This document shows, one piece after another, positions 53,489-62,202 of a DNA stretch of 64,000 bases (position 1 is its first letter; the number at the start of each line of letters is the position of its first letter). The notes beneath the pieces were generated by a model. It searched no databases. It saw nothing but the letters and a program-made list of their open reading frames with translations, and had not been told where the DNA came from. The stretch is from assembly GCA_009746045.1 (NCBI GenBank), contig RPFO01000648.1, positions 1,589,920 to 1,653,919 of the forward strand. The letters run 5' to 3'. Source of the stretch: Mesostigma viride. Its lineage: Eukaryota; Streptophyta; Mesostigmatophyceae; Mesostigmatales; Mesostigmataceae. Made by a program: the position numbers and the translations under genes.

Positions 53489-55182
53489 ATGTCGTTTGAG
53501 TATGGTGTTTGTCCTGCTTTGATGCGGAAGAAGCGTAAACCGGTAAGAATAGCGCCGTCAATCACATTAACAACTACAGGAGGATCATATCCCAGCGCCT
53601 CCCCGATTGCAGTAACAGCAACATTCAGCCAACCAGTCACCGGTTTCGCCTTGGGTGATATCGCTGTCATAAATGGTACTGCATCCGGTTTAACGGGTAG
53701 CGACACCTCCTACACGTTCACGGTGACTCCGGCAGTCGCTTATTCACTGACAACCGTCAGCGTTGGAGCAAATGCAGCAATCAACACGCTAGGAATCGGC
53801 AACACGGCCTCCTCCACCCTCTCCTTCACGTACTCGCCCCCTCCGACGGTGACTCTCGCGACGACCGCGGGCTCGACGCCATCATCGACTCCAGTGGAAG
53901 TGACCGCCACATTCAGCAGGTCCGTCACGGGGTTCGCGTTGGGCGACATCACCGTGACCAACGGGACCGCCGCCAACCTGACCGGCAGCGGGGCGTCGTA
54001 CGCCTTCCAGGTGACGCCAACGACCGCCAATTCTTCAACGAACGTCAGCGTGGGCGCGGGCGCTGTTGTGACGCATCGACAGGGAACGCCAACGCGGCAT
54101 CTAACACACTGTCGTTCACGTACTCGGCAAATCCGTCGGTGACTCTTGTGTCCGGAACCCCGACGGGTGCCGTTTACCCAGTCACGGCCACTTTTAGCAC
54201 GTCGGTCACCGGGTTCGCGTTAGGCGACATCAGCGTAACCAACGGAACCGCGTCCAACTTGGTGCGGGTAAACGCGGCATTTTATTTGTTCGACGTGACC
54301 CCTACCATGTCGGACTTTGTGACGACGGTAAGCGTGGGCGCGGGCACCGTGACGAGCGCAACGTCAGGGCTTGGAAACACAGCATCCAACACACTGTCAT
54401 TCACGTACAATTACAACCCGGCAACGGACCCCGCACTGTTTGCGTGGTACGATCCGTCCGACAGCGCCACGATGTTCAGCGACACGTCCGGCACGACCCA
54501 GCAAAACACGGCTGGCGGGAACGTAATGCGCGTGAACGACAAGGGGCCGAACGGGTACCACGTGACGCAGGCAAATTCCGCCAAGTGTCCGACACTGGAT
54601 ACGGCGGAGCTGAACTCGAAACGGTCCCTCCGTTTTATTAACTCGCGGTCTGGCTTGTTGGAGTCCGTGAACAATTTCTGGAACGCGGTCGGGGTAAGTG
54701 CGAGTGTTTTTATAGTCGCCAAACAGCTAACGACTGCAACGTATCCACTATTAGGGGGTGCTACGGGTATCCGAGGATATATGCTTGGATCGTCGAACGG
54801 CAATTGTTATCTCATGTCTTATCAGTCAGAGAGCCAGGTCGTTCTCTTCTTCACTCCCAATAGTGTACGCGAAACCGTGAGCACCAGGGCTCAGTTCTTT
54901 GACAACAAGGCACACGTCCTGGCGCTTTCATGCAACAGCAGTACAAACGCATTTCTCACCCGCTTCGACGGACGACCCGGTTATGACAGAGTGGGATCGG
55001 ACCCTACAACTGGTTCGGGAAATCTCGCTATTGGAGGAGACACGTCCAACGCGAGTTGTGCTTTTGATGGGTGGATTGGCGAGATCCTTATCTACAACAC
55101 CGCCAAAACGTCAGCGGAGCTTGAGCTGATACGCGGCTACCTCGCAGCCAAGTGGGGAACTCCCGCCGCCATACCAGCGTAG
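53489..55182 (+). CDS. PLV adhesin: three bacterial-type Ig-like repeats and a LamG/concanavalin-like domain; one frameshift
   Basis: After MSFEYGVCPALMRKKRKPVR come three repeats of about 90 residues with the core VTATFS-x2-VTGFALGDI-x-V-x-NGTAS (about 53560-54400). They resemble Ig-like modules of bacterial surface proteins. The C-terminal 250 residues (FAWYDPSDSATMFSDTSGT ... DGWIGEILIYNTAKTSAELE ... YLAAKWG) have the LamG-like lectin fold signature. One base is missing near 54072 between repeats 2 and 3. TAGTATAC lies 8-15 bases before the ATG. It is likely a receptor-binding decoration; the domains may have come from bacteria. Confidence 0.8.
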
Positions 55183-55228
55183 AGTTAAGACTAGAACTAT
55201 TATCTCTTATAAGTTGTAATAAAGTATC

Positions 55229-55723
55229 ATGGATTATCCCACTTTTTACCAAATCGCTTTAGATTCTGTCGCGTCACAGAACACAATCGACGAATACAAT
55301 GGAATCTATTCTTTCGATATCAAGCCAGACCCAAGAGCGCCTATCATAGACAGCACATGGCGCGGAGGGGTCCATTTCGCATATCTCAAGGACGTGGAAA
55401 ACCAAGAAAATTACTCGCTTGTCGGACTAGTTTCTTCAAGTTTTTCTGGAGGAGAGCATAACCCACAAGACAGTGTCGTGCTATGTACCGAAGAATGCAA
55501 AGATGTTGCCGCCTCGTACACCGTGATAAACGACCATGCATTTTTCAACCTAAAAAACGATCACTTGTTTAGGAATGGCGGGAAACTCGAGATCGGTTTA
55601 GTGCACATTGACAGAGGAGTTGATGACAAACAATTCATCCCACTAACCCACGAGTCGTTTCTTTGCATCTTGCGTTTTGAGAAAATTCGCGGGTTCGACA
55701 AGTGCAAGTGCCATCACAAGTAG
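55229..55723 (+). CDS. PLV protein of unknown function (164 residues)
   Basis: The start MDYPTFYQIALDSVASQNTI has TTATAA about 16 bases upstream. It is a balanced, globular-looking sequence with beta-rich centre and a Cys/Lys tail (GFDKCKCHHK). The intact frame and its own promoter-like element support a real gene. No family is recognised. Confidence 0.65.
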   Translation: MDYPTFYQIALDSVASQNTIDEYNGIYSFDIKPDPRAPIIDSTWRGGVHFAYLKDVENQENYSLVGLVSSSFSGGEHNPQDSVVLCTEECKDVAASYTVINDHAFFNLKNDHLFRNGGKLEIGLVHIDRGVDDKQFIPLTHESFLCILRFEKIRGFDKCKCHHK

Positions 55724-55757
55724 GTTAAAAAAGCTCATCATAGGTTGAAACACTTCT

Positions 55758-55949
55758 ATGGGCAACTGTTTAAAGCTTGGTTACGAGTACTCAGAAATTC
55801 TGGAGGAGTCAATAAGGAGGATGAGAAGGAGCCCGACGTACCGACGCGCCTATGAGAGCGTGTATGTTCCTAAATGGATTTTAGAGATCGCGCCAGACTC
55901 CGAGGGCACTCCGACTCCCGCCCCATCACCTGATAATAAACATAACTAA
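55758..55949 (+). CDS. Small PLV protein with acylation-type N-terminus
   Basis: 63 residues beginning MGNCLKLGYEYSEIL. Gly2 is a candidate for N-myristoylation and Cys4 for palmitoylation, which would bring it to a membrane. A basic helix (RRMRRSPTYRRAYESV) and a Pro/Thr tail follow. It lies 34 bases after the preceding gene. Membrane targeting is inferred from the N-terminus only. Confidence 0.55.
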   Translation: MGNCLKLGYEYSEILEESIRRMRRSPTYRRAYESVYVPKWILEIAPDSEGTPTPAPSPDNKHN

Positions 55950-55990
55950 TCAATAAAATTCTCTTTGCATGAATCTATACAGCTCCCAAC

Positions 55991-56371
55991 ATGTTCGTGA
56001 CCATGAACGACATTCTGAACTGCATCGAGGCCTGCAAGCCGGGTAGTGGCGGGTACATCCAGGACGGCACTGAACGGGCCCGCAACGCCGCAGAGGTGGC
56101 GCGCATATCCTGCATCATCGCCCGAAAGCCTGACCCGTACGATGACAACTACCGTTTAGAGTTAGAACAGCTCGACAATCCTTTGACCCTCCTAGCCGCC
56201 GCCTCACGCGCACTAGGTAGCGAGGCGACCCCGGACGACGTTCACAAGGTGTGCGAGGACCTCGCGGTTCTCTCCATCATGGCCGGTTGCGTCACGGGCA
56301 GGCAGTCCATCTCTTCGCCGACATTCGCGAAGGTGAAGGAGCAACTGCAACTCTGGAGAGACATTCGCTAA
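55991..56371 (+). CDS. PLV protein of unknown function at the right TIR (126 residues)
   Basis: MFVTMNDILNCIEACKPGSG is preceded by CTATAC 10-15 bases upstream. It is mostly helical (ARNAAEVARISCIIARKP, VCEDLAVLSIMAGCV). The TAA stop at 56369-56371 lies at the inner edge of the TIR, so the TIR ends where coding begins. Family unknown. Confidence 0.65.
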   Translation: MFVTMNDILNCIEACKPGSGGYIQDGTERARNAAEVARISCIIARKPDPYDDNYRLELEQLDNPLTLLAAASRALGSEATPDDVHKVCEDLAVLSIMAGCVTGRQSISSPTFAKVKEQLQLWRDIR

Positions 56372-56515
56372 CCCCGCCACCCCCTCTCCCGCCCTTCCCG
56401 AGTACCGCGAGGACGCAGACCCCTGCACGAAAGTTCCGCGAATTTCCCGACCAGGGCTGGGTTTTCCAGCGACCCGGGTGCGCGCTGGGCGGTGAGCTTG
56501 ACTTTTCGAGGTCCC

Positions 56516-56566
56516 GCGTTCTGCTCAACTTTTGAATGCTTTTGTTATAAAAGTTGAGCAGAACGC
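56516..56566. repeat. Long perfect hairpin in right TIR, copy 1
   Basis: 18-bp perfect stem and 15-nt loop, same as in the left TIR. Confidence 0.93.
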
Positions 56567-56704
56567 TGAACCTTCTCCCGCTGTTCTCACACACCCCCGC
56601 TGTCCGCGGTCGGTCATGGTTGAGCAAAACGGAAGTCACATTTTTTCACGCCGCCCATCGACCCGGGTGCGCGCTGGGCGGTGAGCTTGACTTTTCGAGG
56701 TCCC

Positions 56705-56755
56705 GCGTTCTGCTCAACTTTTGAATGCTTTTGTTATAAAAGTTGAGCAGAACGC
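56705..56755. repeat. Long perfect hairpin in right TIR, copy 2
   Basis: 18-bp perfect stem and 15-nt loop. Confidence 0.93.
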
Positions 56756-57125
56756 TACACCCTCTCCCACAGTTTTCACCCACCCCCGCTGTCCGCGGTC
56801 GGTCATGGTTGAGCAAAACGGAAGTCACACTTTTCACGCCCGTCACGAACCATCGCACCCCCAGGCTCGGGAGTAGGAGGGGATCGGTAGGCGGCAGACC
56901 CACGGCTGGTGGTGACGGATGCCAGCATTATAAAGCACCTCTAAAGCCCGGCGATCCTTGAGCCAAGGTTGGCGGGGGTTGAGAAGGGCCAGTAAGCCCG
57001 TGACGGGTGTCAGTAAAAAAGTCAAAAAACTCCAATATTTTATCACTCAATTATCACTCAATCATCATCACTCAATAATAGCTCCCCGGTACCCCACAAG
57101 CCCCTATCACTCAATAGGGGTTATA

Positions 57126-57845
57126 TAGATATCCACACTATTATTAGTGATAGGTATCTCCTGTACTTCTAACTGAAGGAACATACATAATAAATATCCA
57201 TATTCCTTTAGTTCAGAACGCAACTCATCATTGGACATTAATACTTCAGGTATAGGTCTCACAGGAGGATCAACAGGTGTAGGAGGAGTAATATCTACCA
57301 AGGATAAATTTTCCAATCTATAATGACGTTCCGGTACCCAGTAAGAGCTATCTGGAAACCAGATGACCATGGTATCGTAATTAATAGTAATCTTATTATC
57401 CTGGTGCCAATCTAATCCTAGTAATACATCAGCGGTAGTGATAGGGCCTATAGTGGCCGTCAGGTTGACAGTACGTCCTTGTATAACCATGGGAAGGGAC
57501 ACCGTACCCGGGGAATGACTGGTGCGACCATCAGCATAATGAACAGTAACGGGTTTGGTGTGAGGGGTAGGGACTAGTCCTAAACGCCTAACTAGGGCTT
57601 CGCTCACAAAGGAGCTAGCCGCACCGCTATCTACCAACACAGAGACATTCAAAAGTTCATCAGCATGCAAGAAGGGGTCTACAACAGTGTGAGGGACGGT
57701 TAAACCACCATTCAAGAACATAAGAGGACGCACACGTAGTGGTAGGGAAGATTCAGCTCCTACAGAAGTTATAAAAACAGGCAGGCAAAAATTTTCATCT
57801 GGGGTACTATCTAAGGACCTGTCCAGGTTACCCCCGGCTGACAGG
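57126..57845 (-). pseudogene. pol: Gypsy-1 pol, N-terminal protease fragment cut by the PLV
   Basis: It contains the aspartic protease motif LVDSGAASSFVSEALVRRLG and downstream TADVLLGLDWHQDN. It continues in gypsy-2 into RT, but here it ends in PLV sequence, adding a few foreign residues before a stop at 57107. It is separated from its RT by 39.6 kb. Confidence 0.92.
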
Positions 57846-59586
57846 CCTACTGTTCCCCCTCCCCCCCAAATCCATAGGAACTAACCCCGAAGAAGACCCT
57901 GGCGAAAAAGCCACTGCTGGAGGGTCACGAGGGAGCGAAGAGGGTGCGGGAGCCTGATTATCATAGGGGAACCCTGGGGGCCCTGCCTGCACAGCATTCA
58001 GCCTACTAGGGGTAGCTGAGGGAATGCGTCCTGAAGTAGGACGAATAGGAGCACGCTGAGGGGTACGAGGAGGGCGAGCGTCGGGATGAGGGGGAGCACC
58101 CGAAAGGAACTTGGGGCACTCACGTTTAAGATGACCTACTTCCTTACAATGATAGCATGTGATATGAGAGACATCAAGGGCTGAAAGGTCAGTAACACAG
58201 ATATCTAATTCTTCTACATAGGAGTTCTCCTCCTCAGGGGTAAGGATAATATTATTAATACGGGAACGGGTAGGAAGAGAAGGGGTGGTGAAGAAATCTG
58301 CTACACGCAAGAGATGCTGGCGCACATGCTTGAGGGGCAGATCAGTAAAACGGTAGGCAGAGAACTGGCGCTTGACTTCACGTAATAAGGGTCTACTGAG
58401 GCCTTGGAGGAAGCGAGCACGTACTTCTGCACCCGACAAATCCCTAATTCGTACCATCTGAGCATCAAACTCTTTCATATACTCCTTAAATGATTTGGTA
58501 CCCTGCTGCAAGGTACCAAAGGCTAATCTATCCTGCCAATCTGAATCAGGAGGGACTAAATGGTTCTCTAAACGCTTAAACAATTCTGCTACAGAGTTAG
58601 GGTAGGCATGAGAGGCCAAAGACTCACACTGAATGAGGTTAGCAAGCTCAGGAGTAATACAGGTTGTAAGATAGTGAGGAACTAATACAGCATCAGAAAG
58701 GCGCCATCTATTATGATTCTGCCACGACTCTGTGTTCTGGGTAAGCAACATAATAAAGGTGAAAAACTGTTGAGGGGTAGACTTGACATCCAGCTTGGGA
58801 AGGTTAGCAAAGAGGGGAAGAGCAGGGGGCTTAGGGGGATTAGAAGAGTCAGTTTTTCCCGTAGGGCCACTATCTTCCACTGCTACATAAGCGGGATAGA
58901 AGGAAGGAAGAGGAAAAGTCTTGGGTAGGGGTCTAGAAGGGGCCACCGTTTCAGGCTGGTGCCCATACGAGAAGGGGACAGTATATTGCTCACGAAGAGA
59001 GGAATAGGCAAAATGATCATAATTTCTATCATCTAGGGGCATGGTGCTGAAATCACTATTAACTTCTAAATCAGCCACACGGGTAGGGACCTGGGCTGCC
59101 TCATAGGCCGTCTCAGGGTAGGACCAGGAAGCAGGTGGGTAAAAGGGAACTGCACTAGGGCGCCCAGAAGGACCGACAGGGGCAGGGGCGCGACCCGTGT
59201 TAAGAGCAGGCATGGAAGGCACAGGGTGGGAAGGAGGCCTAAAAACATTGTTAGTTAGTGAGGACCTGCTGGAGGGTTGAGCCAAGGTTGCAGGAGGGGC
59301 AGGGGCCTGGTTCAGGGTAAGGGAAGGGTCATCACTAAATCTGACTTGCATACGTTGACGTTGTTCATAGGTAGGGGGGGGTAAGTGAGGGACGACGGCG
59401 ACCATCAGCAATAGGAGAAGGAGGTGAGGCACGAAGGTTACCTTGAGGAGTGAGATGGTGCACCGTTTCAAGTGAGTCCCGTCGGTTACCACGATTGTTG
59501 TTATGGTTGTTATTATTATTATTATTATTACTCATAGTAGGAGTATTGGTAGGTATAGGCGACATGTTACCACCCACTGGATCCAT
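57828..59586 (-). pseudogene. gag: Gypsy-1 gag, one frame change near the N-terminus
   Basis: It starts MDPVGGNMSPIPTNTPTMSN at 59586 with a shorter poly-Asn run than gypsy-2. The frame changes in a C8 run near 59373-59380, where gypsy-2 has ccccctcc-like sequence. The main part runs to the zinc knuckle CYHCKEVGHLKREC and ends in a different frame than gypsy-2 because the terminal G run is 7, not 8. Confidence 0.88.
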
Positions 59587-59710
59587 TTTTATTTAAGTAA
59601 ATGATCAGAATTCTAACTGAAAGCAACAAGGATAAAGGACAAGGCCTAGTTTAAGGCAAGGAAAGAAAAGAAAAAGCTTTTAATGGCTTAAAAGAAGGAA
59701 ACAATTTAAA

Positions 59711-60103
59711 TCAATCCTTTTTAACAACAGTAATGGATAGGGAACCGAATTCTAAGGTGAGAGGAGTATCTAAGCTAGATGAGGATGCAGCCCTCTTAGG
59801 GGGAGACGAAGGAGGGGTAACAAAATCTAGAGCTTCTACAGGAGGGCGACCATGAGGAGTAGAACGTACGTGTAGGCCTAGATCTGATACACTATGGTCT
59901 ATAAGGAATTGTTGAGCTTCCTCGAAGGTAACAAATTTCTTATACCTAATTACATTATATGTACGATTTTGCACTATCTTCCTAGCATCTGACCAAGAGA
60001 GGAAAATGGCTGACCATTGAGGGGTAATAACTACGTAATACTTAGCTAAGCTATTATCACTAGATGAATGGGAAGGCGCAGTAAAAACACGACGTTGACT
60101 CAT
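59711..60103 (-). CDS. ORF2 of gypsy-1: RNase H1/viroplasmin-like hybrid-binding domain
   Basis: 130 residues, intact, matching the gypsy-2 protein at 27743-28135 except Val for Ala near residue 94. It has the same YYVV ... W ... KKFVTFEEAQQFL pattern. Its maintenance in both copies supports a real product. Confidence 0.75.
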   Translation of the reverse strand: MSQRRVFTAPSHSSSDNSLAKYYVVITPQWSAIFLSWSDARKIVQNRTYNVIRYKKFVTFEEAQQFLIDHSVSDLGLHVRSTPHGRPPVEALDFVTPPSSPPKRAASSSSLDTPLTLEFGSLSITVVKKD

Positions 60104-60454
60104 GATAACTCACCTGATGGGTCTTGTGACGTCAAGCTAGACGGGGTAGGGGTAGGCAACTTAGCTGGACGATCTGGATCACCGAAAGAAGAAGGAGGGC
60201 GGAATTGTCCAGCTCTCGTCCTAAGTCAGCGACCCGTAACTCTGCGGGTGCGGCCGTCTAATAAAGCAGCAGCACAAGGAAAAAGGTGTAGGTACTGCGA
60301 CGCTAATCGTCTCCGAACAGTAATACTCCCCTATCTAAGACAGGAAACAACCGTAAGCAGGAAAACAAGGCGAAGGACAGGCTAACTACGAAAGGGTTTA
60401 TCCGCTGCGAGCAGGTCTAGCATCTAGGTAGAGCGTGTCCCGAAACGGGCAGCA

Positions 60455-60757
60455 CTACCCTCCTAGCTTGAAGGCGACCCGCCCATTACCTATCAAGGAA
60501 GTGTCGGCTTCTTGTTCCTGGACGCGGAAGGGGTCTTGAACAGGTGTATGTGGCAAGGGATAGTCGTCTCGTTCACTACCTACTGAAGTTCCTCCGGAAC
60601 CATTGTTACGCCGCGGATATCTACCTCCACCTCTACCTCTAATGGGCCTGATACTACCTAAACTGGTCAGGCCTCCTCTACTCAACCCTCTGGCGAAAGA
60701 CGAACGTGACGGAGCTGATCTCAATGCATTAACGTATGTGTTACTATAATACGCCAT
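60455..60757 (-). CDS. Arg/Gly-rich short frame beginning in the gypsy-1 5' LTR
   Basis: The first ~85 residues are equal to those of the gypsy-2 frame at 27056, then it ends GRVAFKLGG because of a small length difference. It may be leader RNA rather than a gene. Confidence 0.4.
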   Translation of the reverse strand: MAYYSNTYVNALRSAPSRSSFARGLSRGGLTSLGSIRPIRGRGGGRYPRRNNGSGGTSVGSERDDYPLPHTPVQDPFRVQEQEADTSLIGNGRVAFKLGG

Positions 60758-61175
60758 ACAACCATTATCAAAACCCGTTTACTCCAGGAATAGAGGAAGG
60801 AAACACAACTACACTGCCGTGACCCAAGCCTAAATGTGTCAATTCATTTAACACACGCCGAGTGCACACACAAGGGGTAGAACGCGCATAAATGGTCACC
60901 AACGGTCCAACACGCTCGGGCCGACATGGCCCTCGCCTACAGATGCACGCTGGTCCACTACATCTACTGATGCACGCTGGTCCACTACATTCTACCACAG
61001 GATCAGGACCACTAGTAAAGTACGCGGCGCGGCGCCCAACGGCACCCAATGTACCACAGTACTGTTACGAGGACAATAATGTCCCGGTAGGAGCCTAAAC
61101 GTAAACCTAGGGACAACCGAGGCAAAAGACCTAATTTACGTCCGTAACTACAACGAATTGTTACGCGACGTAACA
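60604..61175 (-). repeat. 5' LTR of gypsy-1 (572 bp)
   Basis: By eye identical to 10783-11354. Confidence 0.93.
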
Positions 61176-61180
61176 ACGTT
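61176..61180. repeat. Right target-site duplication of gypsy-1 (ACGTT)
   Basis: Matches 10778-10782, so sequence left of 10778 and right of 61180 was once continuous. Confidence 0.9.
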
Positions 61181-61349
61181 ACTGTTAATCATGTGGCACA
61201 CTATTATTACGTAGAGACTTGGCATCTAGCAATTATGCCAGCTCATTGGATCTGACATGTTTAGAATGACAGTTCAGTCCTGAATGTTCTAAGAATATTA
61301 TGGGAATAAAGAGTATTCCCGGAATATTCTGGGAATAGTATGCTAGGTC

Positions 61350-61735
61350 TCGAAATCAGCCGGCCCCAAGACAGAGGCCATGGCCCTCGGCCTGGCCGCC
61401 CCCCCCCTGAGCTCTGCCGATTCAATAGACCACACCCCAGTTCCCTTCCCCGCTTCCAGTCGCTTCAAGCTGCTCGGCAGCTGGCTCCCCGACTGCGAGG
61501 ACGACATGACGACCCGGATTGGTATGGCCTGGGCACACTGCTCCACGAGCACCGTCGCTTGTGGAGCACTGAACCCGGGCGCCCTGCCCCGGACTGTCAA
61601 ACGCGACCTCTTCAAGGTCGTCATCCTGATGATCCTGACCTATGCGGAGCCGAGACGTGGACGCTGACGCAGGAGCTGGAGCAGCAACTCGATGGCGCGG
61701 TCACCAACACATCAAAACGCTACGTAGTGCGCTCA
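61350..61735 (+). pseudogene. LINE reverse transcriptase, C-terminal remnant
   Basis: KTEAMALGLAAPP, SSRFKLLGSWLPDCEDDMTT, RIGMAWAHCSTS and, after a one-base loss near 61650, GAETWTLTQELEQQLDG match the RT thumb region of LINEs (the usual KTE-x-M, F-K-YLGS and YGAETW signatures). Catalytic parts upstream are missing, and there is no endonuclease. Confidence 0.7.
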
Positions 61736-62202
61736 AATTTCCATTAAGCATGCACATATGCCGGGCATGCCACGGAGTACTATGCTAATCTGAGTGGCTG
61801 ACACACCGGATGACGAAAATGGCTGACGGCGGTATGGCTGACGGCGGAGCTCAGATCTTTTGCGTCTGAGCCCCAAATTCGGCCAGACCACTTGCATTCG
61901 GTACGCCTTTTTAAGACGCACTCGCCAGTATAATCGGTTACGGCTGAAACGCAGTATCGAAAAAGTTACACACGTGACAAGCAGCTATGACGACCCCAAA
62001 AGCCAAACGAGGTTTGGAAAAGGAGCTTTCCGGCTCCCAGCCCAACCCACTCGCCAACGTCCTTTCCTAGCAGCCTGGGCTCGCAAACCCATCGCCAGCA
62101 AACCCATCGCCAAGTGCCTCACCAGAGCCCAAGAAACCCTGCCACGATCGCAAAGGGAGCCATTACCTCCCAAGCGACACATCATTTTCTTTCTTTTCAT
62201 TA
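61736..62202. other. Unassigned non-coding DNA
   Basis: I see nothing that I can support here. A short duplication, 'atggctgacggcgg', occurs near 61820. Confidence 0.5.

Larger units (their letters stand above)
17502..57125. mobile_element. Integrated Polinton-like virus (PLV), about 39.6 kb including three LTR-element insertions
   Basis: It is bounded by ~756-bp terminal inverted repeats and encodes a double-jelly-roll-type major capsid protein, a minor capsid protein, an A32-like packaging ATPase, a tyrosine recombinase and a primase-helicase, the set expected of PLVs. No protein-primed DNA polymerase B or retroviral-type integrase is present, which separates it from classical Polintons. 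The outer junctions fall in gypsy-1 pol. The flanking 6 bp, TATATA on the left and TAGATA on the right, are a degenerate target duplication matching tctata at the same place in gypsy-2. The exact ends are uncertain by a few bases because of the TA run. Net length without insertions is about 18.6 kb. Confidence 0.9.
56370..57125 (-). repeat. Right terminal inverted repeat of the PLV
   Basis: Reverse complement of 17502-18257 with a few homopolymer or single-base differences. It includes hairpins at 56516-56566 and 56705-56755. Confidence 0.93.
57126..61175 (-). mobile_element. Gypsy-1, 5' part (5' LTR, small ORFs, gag, protease)
   Basis: This is the other half of the element at 10783-17501. 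Its inner end lies at the PLV TIR, where the protease-RT linker of pol breaks off (ending ITNNSVDI) exactly where the left fragment resumes. Confidence 0.93.

Noticed and set aside
17502..57125. Classical Polinton/Maverick
   Set aside because: No protein-primed polB, retroviral-type integrase or adenovirus-type protease found; tyrosine recombinase and primase-helicase point to a PLV.
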